Under the pieces are notes generated by a model that made no database searches, was not told where the DNA came from, and worked only from the letters and a program-made list of their open reading frames with translations. This document shows, piece after piece, positions 45,818 through 56,795 of a stretch of 64,000 bases of DNA. The DNA is from Albifimbria verrucaria (lineage: Eukaryota; Ascomycota; Sordariomycetes; Hypocreales; Stachybotryaceae), in NCBI GenBank assembly GCA_020081605.1, contig JAHREC010000045.1, positions 992,001 to 1,056,000 on the forward strand, given 5' to 3'. Each line of letters starts with the position of its first letter. Position 1 is the first letter of the stretch. The translations under genes and the position numbers were made by a program.

Positions 45818-47263
45818 TTTGCGTTCCTTTTCTTTTCCTATTCACTTGGAGGTTTGCAAAATGAACAGCTTGGAAAAGTTGTTGGTGTGTCTGAGATGAC
45901 CGGTGCGAGGTGGGCTGTCAAGAAGAATAAGACGGCAACGTTGCAACGGAGAAGAGAAGGCACTGAGGTTAAAGTCCGAAGGCCCTAAGGAGGGAGTAAA
46001 AGGGAAAAAAAGAAGCATCATTCTACCCTGTCCCGATAACCTTGAAGCGCCGCCTGCTCATTTGCAACCATACACGGCCCCGAGAAGGAGAGATCTCCGG
46101 TCGGGTCAGGTCCAGGACCATTACAGATTGCGAAATGTGAGATATGAGACCGCCACTGTCGAAGCGCTGAGGCAACCTCATGGCCATTTTTGGTATGGAG
46201 TTGCAACTCTACGTGGAGCAATAACAGGAGTGCACACAGACGGCTGAACGGGACTCACCACTTACGGTGCCGCACGCTCAACTGCAGGGCAGGACAAGAC
46301 AGGACCCTTGCGTGTGCAAACGCACTACAGAGGACGTAGAGAGATGTAATTTGAACCCGTACACCCAGGCAGACCCACCGAGCTGATAGCGTTATGCCCG
46401 ACGCGCGCTCCGAGTACACACCCTCTCCACTTGGTCCAGGATCCCTTGTCATGCAGCCGACAGCCACACCAAGTCCGAGTGGGACGAGGGATTGGACCCT
46501 TGACCCTTGGAGGTTCATGTCAAGCAGAAACCGTTGGTGTGCCTGGCTCTGCAGGAGCCCGAAGCTCGGAGCCCTCTCCTCGTTCCTCTCAGTCCTGCCG
46601 CCATGCACACACGCATCATCGCCCTCACTCCCTCACAAGCCTCAATTACGCACGCTCGCGGAGTTTCACCTGTCCCCACACCCACCCCACATGTTCTTAC
46701 TGTTGACCCGAATAGTGGCGTCCTCTCCCACCTCGAAATTGAGCCGCCGCTGTCGGGCGCCGTGGAAAGACTACCGTGGTAGGCAATGCACCCCTCGAGG
46801 CGTCTCCAGAGCGGCAAGGTTAGGGTAACTGCACAGCAGATCAGATACGAACGCCCATGACGCAGTCCAGAACACTCCCCGTCTCCAGCCAAATCTGCAG
46901 TAAAGATACTGTTTAGCGTAAGGGTCCTGCACGCTCATGTATGTTTCAAGGAAATGGAGAGAAAACATGGAGGGCGTGTAATGTGATGTCACCCTGCCAG
47001 CTTCAAGGGAATGACCTCCCATAATCGGCCGAGGCTCACGGCTGGTGGTGGCGGCGAAGGGTCTTTGTTGACTGTTGCAAATTGTGTACACCATGCAGCT
47101 CGCCTGTAAAGGAGGGTAGGGGAGACGAGAGGAAGTGATAGATAATGAGCGACAATCCGTTTCCCGCTTCAAGTCTGGGCGAGGTCTTACTGTAGCATTC
47201 TGGAAGTTCGGAATGAAACACGAGTTCGTGTCGGAGTTTGACAATAATCGAAACTATCGAGCC
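45818..47263. promoter_or_regulatory. divergent intergenic region, MFS pump / Myb regulator
   Basis: 1.45 kb between outward-reading starts. Several frames of 80-150 codons overlap on both strands but share no domain and no codon pattern. It holds both promoters; no specific site assigned. Confidence 0.5.
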
Positions 47264-48946
47264 ATGGAAGGAGTTGAGCGTCGCATTCCCAAGAGGTGGA
47301 CAGAGGCAGAGGACGAAGTTCTCTACCGCGAAGCCAGAAGCCAATGTAAGCTTCCTTTCACCATCACCCTCAACCAACATCGTCGCTGCCAAGTGTCCAT
47401 GGACTGGGCATCACCAAGGGGTCTCGACATAGGCTAACAGTAGACAGTGGCTACGGGCCAAGTAAAGGACTGGAACCGCATTGCAGCCAAGCTACCGGGA
47501 CGAACCAACAAAGACTGCCGCAAGCGATGGATCAACAAAGTCTGTGGTAGCTTAAAAAGGGAGCCTGGGACGAGGATGAGGATGAAAGACTACGAGAAGC
47601 TGTCCGTGTCCATGGCCAAAAGTGAGTTCACGATTTTTGTTCTCCTGTACAACTACACAGTTGCTAATTACCTTGTCGCAGATGGGCAGTCATTGCAAAC
47701 ATTGTTGGCCTAAGAAGTCCCGACCGTACGTTGCTCTATCCACTTCTATCGCTACCTCAACGTTGCATAGTTAGAGGAATGTGCCAAGATGGAGTTCATG
47801 CTGATCACCACGTGGAATACAGAGTGCGCCAAGCGTTGGCAATACAGCTTAGACCCTCGATTAGAACATGGCGGATGGGAGACCAAAGAGGTATGTTGAC
47901 TGATGTTCACCTTTCCAACGTCTCTGCTACGAACTTTTGGCTAACATTGTTGGGTTCGCAGGATGAGATCCTCTTGGGCCTAGTACAGACCCATGGCCGG
48001 GATTGGAAATTAATACAGGAGCAGGAGTTCCCGACACGGTCAAGGAACGAGCTCAAGAACAGGTATGCTACATAGTGGAGACCCTACTTGGTACGCTTTA
48101 GAGGACTAACACCACCCTATCAGGTACTCTACATTGGTCAGGCGCATGAATCCTCACGGAAAGCACAGTTCCTGTTCGTCGTCAGTAGGCAGTCCTGCCC
48201 CCGACGATGCCAGCCGGTCAATCAATGGCGATATCAGGAGCAGGGCGAATAGCAAGGTTAGCGAAAGACCTGAGCAGCGTAGCAGCACCTCAAGCAGCAA
48301 CGACCAGGACGTGCAGATGCAGTGGGACAACGAGCAACCGCGAGGCGAGAACATATTACCAATGGACGACTGGGTGGCCTCGCTGAACAGTGGTGACGAC
48401 TGGCTGCAGCACTTTGGTACTCCCGTGTCAGGATCACCGACTTCTGCGATTCTTGCTGCGAGCGAAGGAGCATCGACAGCGTCGGGCACAATCTCACTTG
48501 ACAAACTTCTTACACCTCCACAACATACCGGAGTTAACGCGACATTGTCGGCACCTATGGATCCGGCAGATGCTATGCAGACTTCTCACCCGGTTACTTC
48601 GGCCGCCCAATGGGCGCCGACGACGAGCATGGCGGACGTTACAGAGCCCAGCTTCCTGCACATTGATGCACCGGACTGGAGTGATTCAGGCAACGATTTG
48701 TTAAAGGTCGTACATATGCAAGATGATGCCATGGTGACCGAAGGATCCGTCGGTGACAGCGGGTGTGCCAGTGTCGACCAGGCTGGCATGGATTCGAGCT
48801 CGAGCCACGACTCTCTGCTTCTCCATGATCTTTCGGCCAGGAGGGTATCACTTGTGGTTGATGGCTGCGATACGAGCACATTGGACTATCTTCTGACATG
48901 CGTCAAGGATATCAAGGCACGCGTCAAGCTTGAAATTGATGTTTAG
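47264..48946 (+). CDS. three-repeat Myb-like transcription factor
   Basis: Six exons: 47264-47345, 47448-47621, 47682-47725, 47823-47890, 47962-48062 and 48124-48946. Three SANT/Myb repeats fill the first ~160 residues: RWTEAEDEVLY...[62 protein letters not shown]; and GGWETKEDEILLGLVQTHGRDWKLI...RSRNELKNRY. The spaced tryptophans of each repeat are visible. The remaining ~270 residues are Ser/Asp/Thr-rich and acidic (WVASLNSGDDWLQHFG), a likely activation region. It should be nuclear and bind DNA as a c-Myb/BAS1-like factor. One A is missing in the run at 47554-47558, inside repeat 2. The start could be an upstream in-frame ATG; 47264 is the nearest before repeat 1. Possible regulator of the flanking clusters by position only. 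Confidence 0.88.
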
Positions 48947-51900
48947 AATTTTGCAAAAGGTGGGGGCATGGATACGGCATCATCATTCCTACGGTTGGGT
49001 TGGTTAGGCAGGCAGGCGAAGCATCATGTACGGATTAACGGGAAGGTCTTATTATTTTTTTCTCGTTGCCTTTCATTCTCATTACATCTTCTTTGAGGGC
49101 TATCTTCTTATGAGACCATGATGTTTCTTCACATTTTCGTACACAGTTCTCATTAGTTATTGGCTAGATAGATCACGAAACACTCAATCTAGGCGATCTT
49201 ACAACTTTGAAGAACATCTTGGAGAGTTTCCCGTGACCATATCCTGTTGCACCATCCGACTCTGCATGCTGCAAACGTTACCCAACATGGTGGTGAGAAT
49301 CTTGGGAGGTGTCAAGCTGTGCGATATTCGCAAGCGTCGGCTTACTATCGGACTCCGACGTGCACAACAGGTTGTGAGCCTGGTGGGTATATCGGCATGA
49401 CCAGTTTACGCTGCAATCAACCTAGCCGATTCAATTCCCGAGACTTGAACCTTACTACAGGCAGAGTATTCAGTGTCTATCTTTAATGCAAAGGATCGAT
49501 GCCTTAGCCAGGAACGATTCCGCGCTTCCATGGTGATCTATAGCAGGGGTGATAGCTCGTATAGGGTGCTTTGCAGGCGCCCTGTCCTCACATCCTGGCA
49601 GCTTACAGGTTATTGGGTGGGGAATCGCCGACTTCGTTCTCCTGCCTATTAACGTGCGAGCTGGCTGTTGATAAGAGCGGAGCAGGCCGGTGGCTTCTGC
49701 GCGCCCGGCCCGGTGTGCTTCCTCCATTTCATCATTTTGCCCTCGTTCGCCTCCACGGGCGCGATAGACAGTAAAGTTAGTGCATACCGGGCTCATCGTG
49801 TCACATCATACCTTATTCGAGTCATAATAGAATGATCCTTTGCTCGCCAGAATTAAGAGGCGAGGGAGCGAAGAAGGATTCCTCACGAGGCCCCACAAGA
49901 ACCATGGTTCGCTTCCTGAAACTCCGTGGACCGGCCGTGGGATGCCGAGACTGAAAGCGTGACTACGCGGACCGGAGATTTTGGGCCTCCGCTCCTCTCC
50001 TGCCAAAGTCAGTGCGTGCTACAGCTCGCGACTTGCATGCCCGTGGGTCGTAATGAAGTCGTATCCGCGCCAACGTTTGCTAAGGTCCGTCTTATGCTGG
50101 CCGATGCGTTGTCATATGCCGTGGGGAATGCACCGTGGTGATGTGGGACTTGGGCAGCCCTTGCTACCGCGTAAGCAGCCGACAAGCACGAGATGTCACG
50201 CAGCCGCTGGTTCTGTCCAAGACACGGAAGTGAAGCCATCCGCAAGGGGACTGTTCTAGACTTTGAAGCAGCCCCCAACCCGCTATGCTGAACATACCCA
50301 CCCAGGTCGTGGTTGCTTGGCCGCCGTTCTCGTCTTCCCGCCCCTCCCTACTGCAAGTGAAGGCCAAAGTGTCCTCGAAACTGTCCAATTACGGCAGTGT
50401 GACGCCGGGGAAATTAAGACGGCACCGGCACTGATACCCGGGGCATCATCCTCCTGGTCACGACATGGGAAGAAACTGGGAATGCTGGCGCTAGCACAAA
50501 GTAGGTGCTGACCGGGCTGCACACGCCATGCTGTGCCAAGGCAGAGGTGGGCAGCGGTGCATGCTTACAGTTCCATCGCGCTGTGGTACCTTTGCATCTG
50601 ATGGTGGGTGAAATAACAAGTTGGGCTAGGCGTTGATTCTGCACTTCGAGCAGATCGGGCCGCTCCGCTTGGTTGCCGAATGTTGTAAGCTTAGGGAGGT
50701 GTTGCTCACATGTGTGATGGAGGTCTGCTACTGGCCTTAGCTTGAGGCTCTATTGTTGCTAGCGTGGCACGGCTAGATAGATCTCATCTAGCTCACTCGG
50801 CCCGGAGTAGCAGTCTGTAGATCGTTTTAGCTTGCATTGTTTTGGTCTTTTTTCCTAACGGTCGACCGGCCTCCGCTGCTGGGGACCTCCTTGCTCCTCT
50901 GCCCAGCCTCTTGGTCCATCATATTTTGCTTGGCTGTTCCGTCTCGTTCTGCACATGCTATCACGAAACGCAATGGGAATCGTAATGATGCAACGGCCAA
51001 GCGTGATAAACAAAAGGTGGCTTTGGCCATTTCCTTGAATCTCTTGCGCCTCATGTTGCCTCTTTGCGTACGCCTCGATGTTGTCTCCACGCGTCGTAGC
51101 ATTGTGTTCATGGCTCAATTTTTGTCCGAGGCTTACGGTCCGTGAGCAGCCATGGGTGTGGAGCTGATAAGGCTTCCTGCAAGCGGTACGCCCCTTGTCG
51201 TGGCGCTTCCGAATGGATTCCAATAGGCCACTACATAAGGTCCTTGCTGACCGTGGCCCATGAGGTAGATGGCTGATGCAAGGAAACTGGTTTCGGGCCA
51301 GAACTGCTTGACCAATGCCCCGAATCATATTAGGCCTTAGGAATCACCAGGACAAGCCACTACAAGCCGCTGACGACTGATGATATCCACTTTCTTGCCC
51401 TGATCCCTGCCAAGATACAAGGGGCTTTGATTTGATAGATCTTAGAGAAAGGGGAGCTAGCATAGGGCTGATTGCTTGGCAGCTCGGCAACCGTCCCACC
51501 TGCATCTCGTCTTCATGACTCGTGTCACACACGCCATCCTAATCAATATCTCCGATCGGGCCGGTCGTTCACCTAGTCCTGCTGATCTCACATAGCATGG
51601 CGTGGTATAGATGGGAGCGCCATGTAATGGTTGGCGAAGTGCGGTCGTTTGAGGATGGGCGAGCCTTGAGCACGGAATCTTCCGTCCACCCTCGCTACTC
51701 TTGTGGTTCATGTATGTGGTGATACCATCCTTCCTCAACCAGGCCCCGTAGTCGGAGGCAGGGAGGGGCAAAGATTGTGACTTTCATGCGCCAAGGGAGG
51801 GGGCGTGTCCATATTCACCAGCTGGATATCGGCAGACACGGCAGGCAGAGCTTGGCCGGGCCGACCAGTCGTATGCCGGTGACAACAGGGGAGCAGGATG

Positions 51901-52376
51901 TTGGTAGTGCTGATCTGAGATTCAGCAACGTGTCTGACCAGGGTTCTAGAAAGGGCTTGGGGATTGTACAGGCAACGAATTCACCTCCGTTGAACATGTC
52001 TGAACACTAAAATCTGCTTACCCGAGACACAGGTCAATGTTTAAGGGCCGTCTCAGTTCCTGTTTACTGGCACGAGAATGTGATTGACAGGAGTAAGTAT
52101 TGCTCAGCTGAAACAGGCATCACTTTACGGAGAATTCTGGGGAAGAAGACGTCGTTCACCACACTTCGTGTTGTGCAAACAAGGTTATTTGAAGCCGCGG
52201 ACTATCTTTTAAGGCTGCATTTAATGCTAAACTCGAGTCTATACCATTGATGCTATATAAGTAATAATACTAAGCCCATGCTAACTCAATTCAACGATAG
52301 TCTATATTGCATTTTGCCGGATTATATCCCATCTTGACACTAGACTGTTACAGTATTAACCGTATTATCCCAATAC
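48947..52376. other. 3.4-kb region without supported genes
   Basis: Frames up to ~157 codons occur on both strands but overlap each other heavily and lack domains, signal peptides or plausible splice chains. I find no terminal repeats or transposase motifs, and the sequence is not AT-biased as RIP-mutated transposons are. It separates the Myb gene from the right-hand cluster. Confidence 0.55.
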
Positions 52377-53655
52377 TTAATCATGCCTGTCCAAAAATGC
52401 TTGCACGTCCCGAATGGCCTGGGGTGCAACGCGGTGGGCCAGGATGGCGTGTCCGGTTCAGGGCCACACCTTGACCTCGTGATCAACGGCATTAGGCAGG
52501 TTCTCGTACACGCCATAGGGCTCGCTAGTGCAGCGCTGACCACAGAAGAAAACATCGTTACCGCCCATGCCCAAGAATACGGGCTTAGTGAAGCCTGGGG
52601 CAGGAACCAAATGGAAGGCGAAAGAAATGGCGATACCCAGGGTATCCAGGTCACGCGTCTCAAAGTCAACCTCCAGGGCCCCTTGCTCATAGTCTCCAGC
52701 GAAGTTAGCAGCCTCACGCGCAGCAGGCGTCGACTGAGTCTGGTAAAAGTCATCGTAGTCACCCCAGACATCAGGACGCTGGAGACGAGCAGCCGACTGA
52801 AGACCGGCCATGAAGGCAGGGTAGACGAGGGCCTTGTTCCATGCAACACCAAGCAGAACTAGCGCATCAACATCGTTGGGGTACTTGTCGGCCAATCCAT
52901 TGCCAATCATTCCACCCAAGGAGTGTCCTACAAGGGCAATCTTCTTATATTTCTTGCCCAGGATCTCGCCAGATCGGGTCCTCTCGAGAACTTGGTGAAC
53001 AGTTTGCACGAGGACCTCAGTCTGCGCCTCCAGGAATCCCTGGGGATGAGTGCTGTTGCCGGAGCCTGTAAGACGGTGTCAGCAAAACAAAATCCACTCA
53101 GCCACTTCGGACCCCTGTACTCTGGAAGTTGACTTACCCAGCAGGTCAATGGCAAGGGTCGAGTAACCAGCACGGTTCATGTGTCGGGTGTAGCTGTAGG
53201 TCTCTGGGCGGTAGGGAAGTCCCACATGCCCTTGTGGAAGGTTGCGCCATGAGCCAGCAACTGAAGCGTGTTCTTGCGCTTGACACCTCGAGCAGGCTCG
53301 CAGTAGCGTGCATCTAACTCGTAGCTTCCATCGACCAGAATCTGTCGATCCATGAGAGCAAAGAGGATATCCAGCTTGTAGTTATCCATCGTGTAAGCCT
53401 CCTCAGTTGTTCTCTTCACTGCCACAGGAATTCTAAAGTGCCTGCAGGTTGCGCCCCATGACGTAGTCTCATTCGCTTCTGCACGCCCTGATAGTGTGAC
53501 AAGGGTTAGTTAACTGAGCTGAAACCTTGGGAACCCCATAGTGGTGAGCCTCAAAACAGCTGAGATATCAACCTACCAATCAGGCTGTTGTCGATAGCGT
53601 GGGCTTGCGCCGCACTGGCAAGTGCCAAGAGCGACAGAGTCTTCACGAATCTCAT
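52377..53655 (-). CDS. secreted alpha/beta-hydrolase (lipase/esterase-like)
   Basis: Signal peptide MRFVKTLSLLALASAAQAHA; first intron after ~27 codons, second after LAIDLLG (both GT-AG). The catalytic core shows LLAHGATFHKGMWDFP (oxyanion region), TLAIDLLGSGNSTHP, the nucleophile elbow VGHSLGG, and GGNDVFFCGQRC before the acid. Two faults: one C is missing at 53214-53216 (FPYRPETYSYTRHMNRAGYS frame), and an in-frame TGA at 52458-52460 comes directly before TGHAILAHR, which carries the expected catalytic His. The same frame then continues to a stop at 52377. If the TGA is real, the enzyme has lost its catalytic base. It is read divergently from the FAD oxidase gene, 444 bp apart. Confidence 0.85.
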
Positions 53656-54099
53656 TTTTGTAGGAGCGATCGGCGAGTTTATGGGGAATTCTGCTAAGAT
53701 GGAGGGACGCTGGGATCGTTTGCTTGTCCTAGAGCGCGGAAATAAGCTGATGCTAACGCAGGGGCTATCGAACGAGTGGCTGCAGATAAATACTCCATCA
53801 CCTTGATTTGGACCTGACCGTCCCAGAGCTGAATGTCCGGACCCGAGTTGAGAGGCAAGGGTTGCGTTGCCGAATCCCGGCCCGATGTCATACGGCGACA
53901 GAATCATCTCCGACCGCCCGAAATCTCTGGGCCTATTTGAATGGTCGGAGATCTGCAGGTTTTCACCAATGAATCTTGGAATCACGGCGATCTCGTTCCT
54001 CTCAAGGACTCAAAGGTCTTGGCCCTCCCTTTTTCTGTCGTTGCATCGCATCTGCCACGTTTTCTTTGCATTCACGTTAGACGGTCCGTGAGGGAAGCC
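53656..54099. promoter_or_regulatory. divergent promoter, hydrolase / FAD oxidase
   Basis: 444 bp between starts. It contains CGGACCCGAGT at 53838-53848, also found in the promoter at 58797-58807, and a perfect 10-bp inverted repeat ATCTCCGACC (53906-53915) / GGTCGGAGAT (53943-53952) with a 27-bp spacer. CGG/CCG-containing dyads are typical of Zn2Cys6 regulators; binding is inferred, not shown. Confidence 0.6.
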
Positions 54100-55886
54100 A
54101 TGGCTCGTTTCGTCCAATTGTTTGCGTTCCTTGCCTTGGCAGGTTGGGGTTCTGCCGTGTACCATGACGTTTCAATCTGTGTAAGTGGTTGATGCAGTGC
54201 CCTCACCAATGAGATTCGTGCTCTGACCAAGGCATGGATACAGTGCTCGCAACTTGCGGCGCAGTTGCCCAATACTACCTTCCCTAGGGATAACTCAAAC
54301 TCGTCGGTGTACTACACCGAAAGAACCTCTTTCTGGGGTAAGTTAACACCGGTGTTATAGGCGGGAACCTGACTGACGAGTGAACTTGTTACAGCGGTCT
54401 CCGAATGGCTTCATCCAACCTGTGTTTTCATGCCAGAGTCTCCTGAAGATGTTTCCAAGGCTGTGAAGATCTTCACCAAGAACAACTGCCCTTTGCCGTC
54501 AGAGGCAGTGGCCACAGCGCCATTCGTGGCGCTGCCAACATTGATGATGGCATTCTCATCAGCATGAAGCGCATCAAGGATGTTACCTTCAGCGCTGACA
54601 AGAAGACCGTCAAGGTTGGAATGGGCAACAACTGGGGCGCCGTCTATGCTGCCGTTGAGCGCGAGGGCAAAATGGTTGTTGGCGGCCGCTTCGCCCCGGT
54701 CGGCCTGGGCCTTGCTCTTGGTGCTGGTCTGTCGTACTTTAGCAACGAGCGTGGACTCGCAGTCGACAATGTGGCTGGGCAGCATGTTGTCCTTGCTGAT
54801 GGTTCCCGAGTTTACGCCAACAGCAAGAACTACAGCGATCTGCACTGGGCCCTGAGAGGAGGATCGAACAACTTTGGCATTGTCACTCATCTGGTTCTTG
54901 AGACCGTGGATCAGAGAGGTCTCTACGGAGGACGTGTGACCTACCCTGCCAGCTCTACTGAAGCCCTCAAGAAGGTTGTGTATCAGTACCAGGTTGAAGG
55001 TTCCAAGAACACCGATATTCACGTCCTTCCCACTTGGGTTTGGGATGCCGCCACAAACACAACCTTTGGCTCGTCTCCGATCGCATACCTTCGAGATGCC
55101 ACTTCTTTCCCTCCTTCGTTGCAGCCATGGCTGAATGTCGAGGGTGTAAACGCAACCCTCAGCCGACGAAGCTTCACCAACCTCGCCACCGAGCTGGCTT
55201 CTGCTTTCCCAGACGGCCTTGTGTAAGTTGAACCAAGACAGAGCTAGTAAGAACAGACACTAACCAAAGTTTTCCAAATTACAGCCAGGCATGCTCGACC
55301 TTCACCGTCTACCCAAGCGAGGAGGTCTTGTCTTATGTCCTTGACAAGTTCTCTGAGTTCTGCGCGTCTTTCTCTCACATTGAGGGCATTTCGGGCTATC
55401 AGACGGTCATGCCCTTCCCTCCTCAGCTCATCAAGAAGGCTGTTGGTAGCAATCCCTTGGGCTTTAGCCGGGCCAAGCCAGGAAGCTCCTTGACCGGTAA
55501 GTTGCATAAATCATGTTTCCAGTATACGAAACGAAACTGACTTGCTATCAGCATTCGTTCTCGGACTCCAGTTCACGAAGGAGTCGGATGTCCCTGAGGT
55601 ATTCCCTGCTTGGGAGATCTTTGTCCGCACTCTTCAGCTTGAAATTAAGCGCCGCAACGCTCTGTATCCTTTGATGTACGTGTTTCAAATTTTTACCAGG
55701 CATTGACCATTGAGATGACTAACAATTCTTCTTAGCATGGTTACATACTCGGCTGATGACCAGCAGGCCATTGAGTCATATGGAGATGAGAACGTCGCAA
55801 AGCTGATCAACATCTCTCGCAAATATGACCCCACTCAGGTCTTCCAGCGTCTCGCCTATGGCGGACAGAAGCTGCCCATTTCTTGA
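54100..55886 (+). CDS. secreted BBE-type FAD-linked oxidase
   Basis: Signal peptide MARFVQLFAFLALAGWGSAV. Exons 54100-54337, 54395-55222, 55285-55496, 55552-55675 and 55736-55886. FAD-binding_4 blocks: SEWLHPTCVFMPESPEDVSK, FAVRGSGHSAIRGAANIDDG (His of the covalent flavin link), RFAPVGLGLALGAGLSYFSN and HWALRGGSNNFGIVTHL; the C-terminal BBE block reads KLINISRKYDPTQVFQRL. The second covalent Cys of bi-covalent BBE enzymes is not seen, so single-His flavinylation is likely. It oxidises alcohols, amines or phenolics using O2 in the secretory pathway. One base is missing at ~54490, and an in-frame TGA sits at 54190-54192, nine bases after a GTAAGT, between SIC and CSALTNEIRALTK; this may be a damaged intron or a miscall. 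Confidence 0.86.
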
Positions 55887-56795
55887 ACAAAATTAGATTC
55901 TCAAGTACACAAGTCTGGCGTTTACTTTTAGGGAACATAGTTACAGACGTCAATTGTTAGTGCCAATCGCACCCCACAATCCTTTACATAGATATCTATC
56001 TAAGAAACACTGCGCCTTCGCGCCCAACAAAGCAAATCCTATCCACTATGAATGAAGTGAACCAATTCATTTTCCATACGTTCCTCAGAAATTATTTGTG
56101 ATACTATTGCTATAGTAGAGTCGTGCTAGGATAACTAGACACAAATCTCGAAAGTCGAGCAACTAAACGAATGCAAAATGTGGCAGAGCTAGGCACAGGG
56201 TAGCCACACATGGCCATTCCAGGCTACCTGGAAGCGACGTCGAACTCATAAGATAAACATTCGCGACCTGTCAGGATATTATGCTAATATTATATCTCAT
56301 TGCTGTTGAGAGGTAAATTTGCTTGTGATTATCAGTACTTGTACTTGGCCTTGAGATAGATCGTTGATCCATGATCACTCGTATCATTATGCTTATGATA
56401 AAGCGAAGTACTAAATTGACTGAGAAAGACATAGAGTGAATACGCACATTTTTGATCCCTGTGCCATCTTTTCTTGTGCTTAAACAATTGATTCAACTTT
56501 AAAGGAGTCCTCCAAGTTGGACTAGGATTAGTATTGAGCGTATGTTCAAGGTCCAAAGCTGGGACTGGCGAGAGCCTCAATACAGCGCTGAACATCAATT
56601 GCCAAAATAGTTTTCATGGGTCATCTGATGTGGAAATTCACGAGATACGAAAAATTTCTTGCCAACCAATTCATTCAATCATGTCTGTTATAAATGATTC
56701 TATACGAGTATATGCCCTCCAAAAAGATAAAACACCAGATTGTTCTCCCCAGACCCAAAGATGCTTGAAACCGCTAAGGACTCAGCCGAGACAGC
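55887..56795. other. intergenic, convergent 3' ends
   Basis: 909 bp, AT-rich, between the convergent oxidase and methyltransferase genes. No gene seen. Confidence 0.55.

Noticed and set aside
45900..47100. Several overlapping 70-144-codon frames on both strands
   Set aside because: Mutually overlapping, no domain features; consistent with a moderately GC-rich promoter region.
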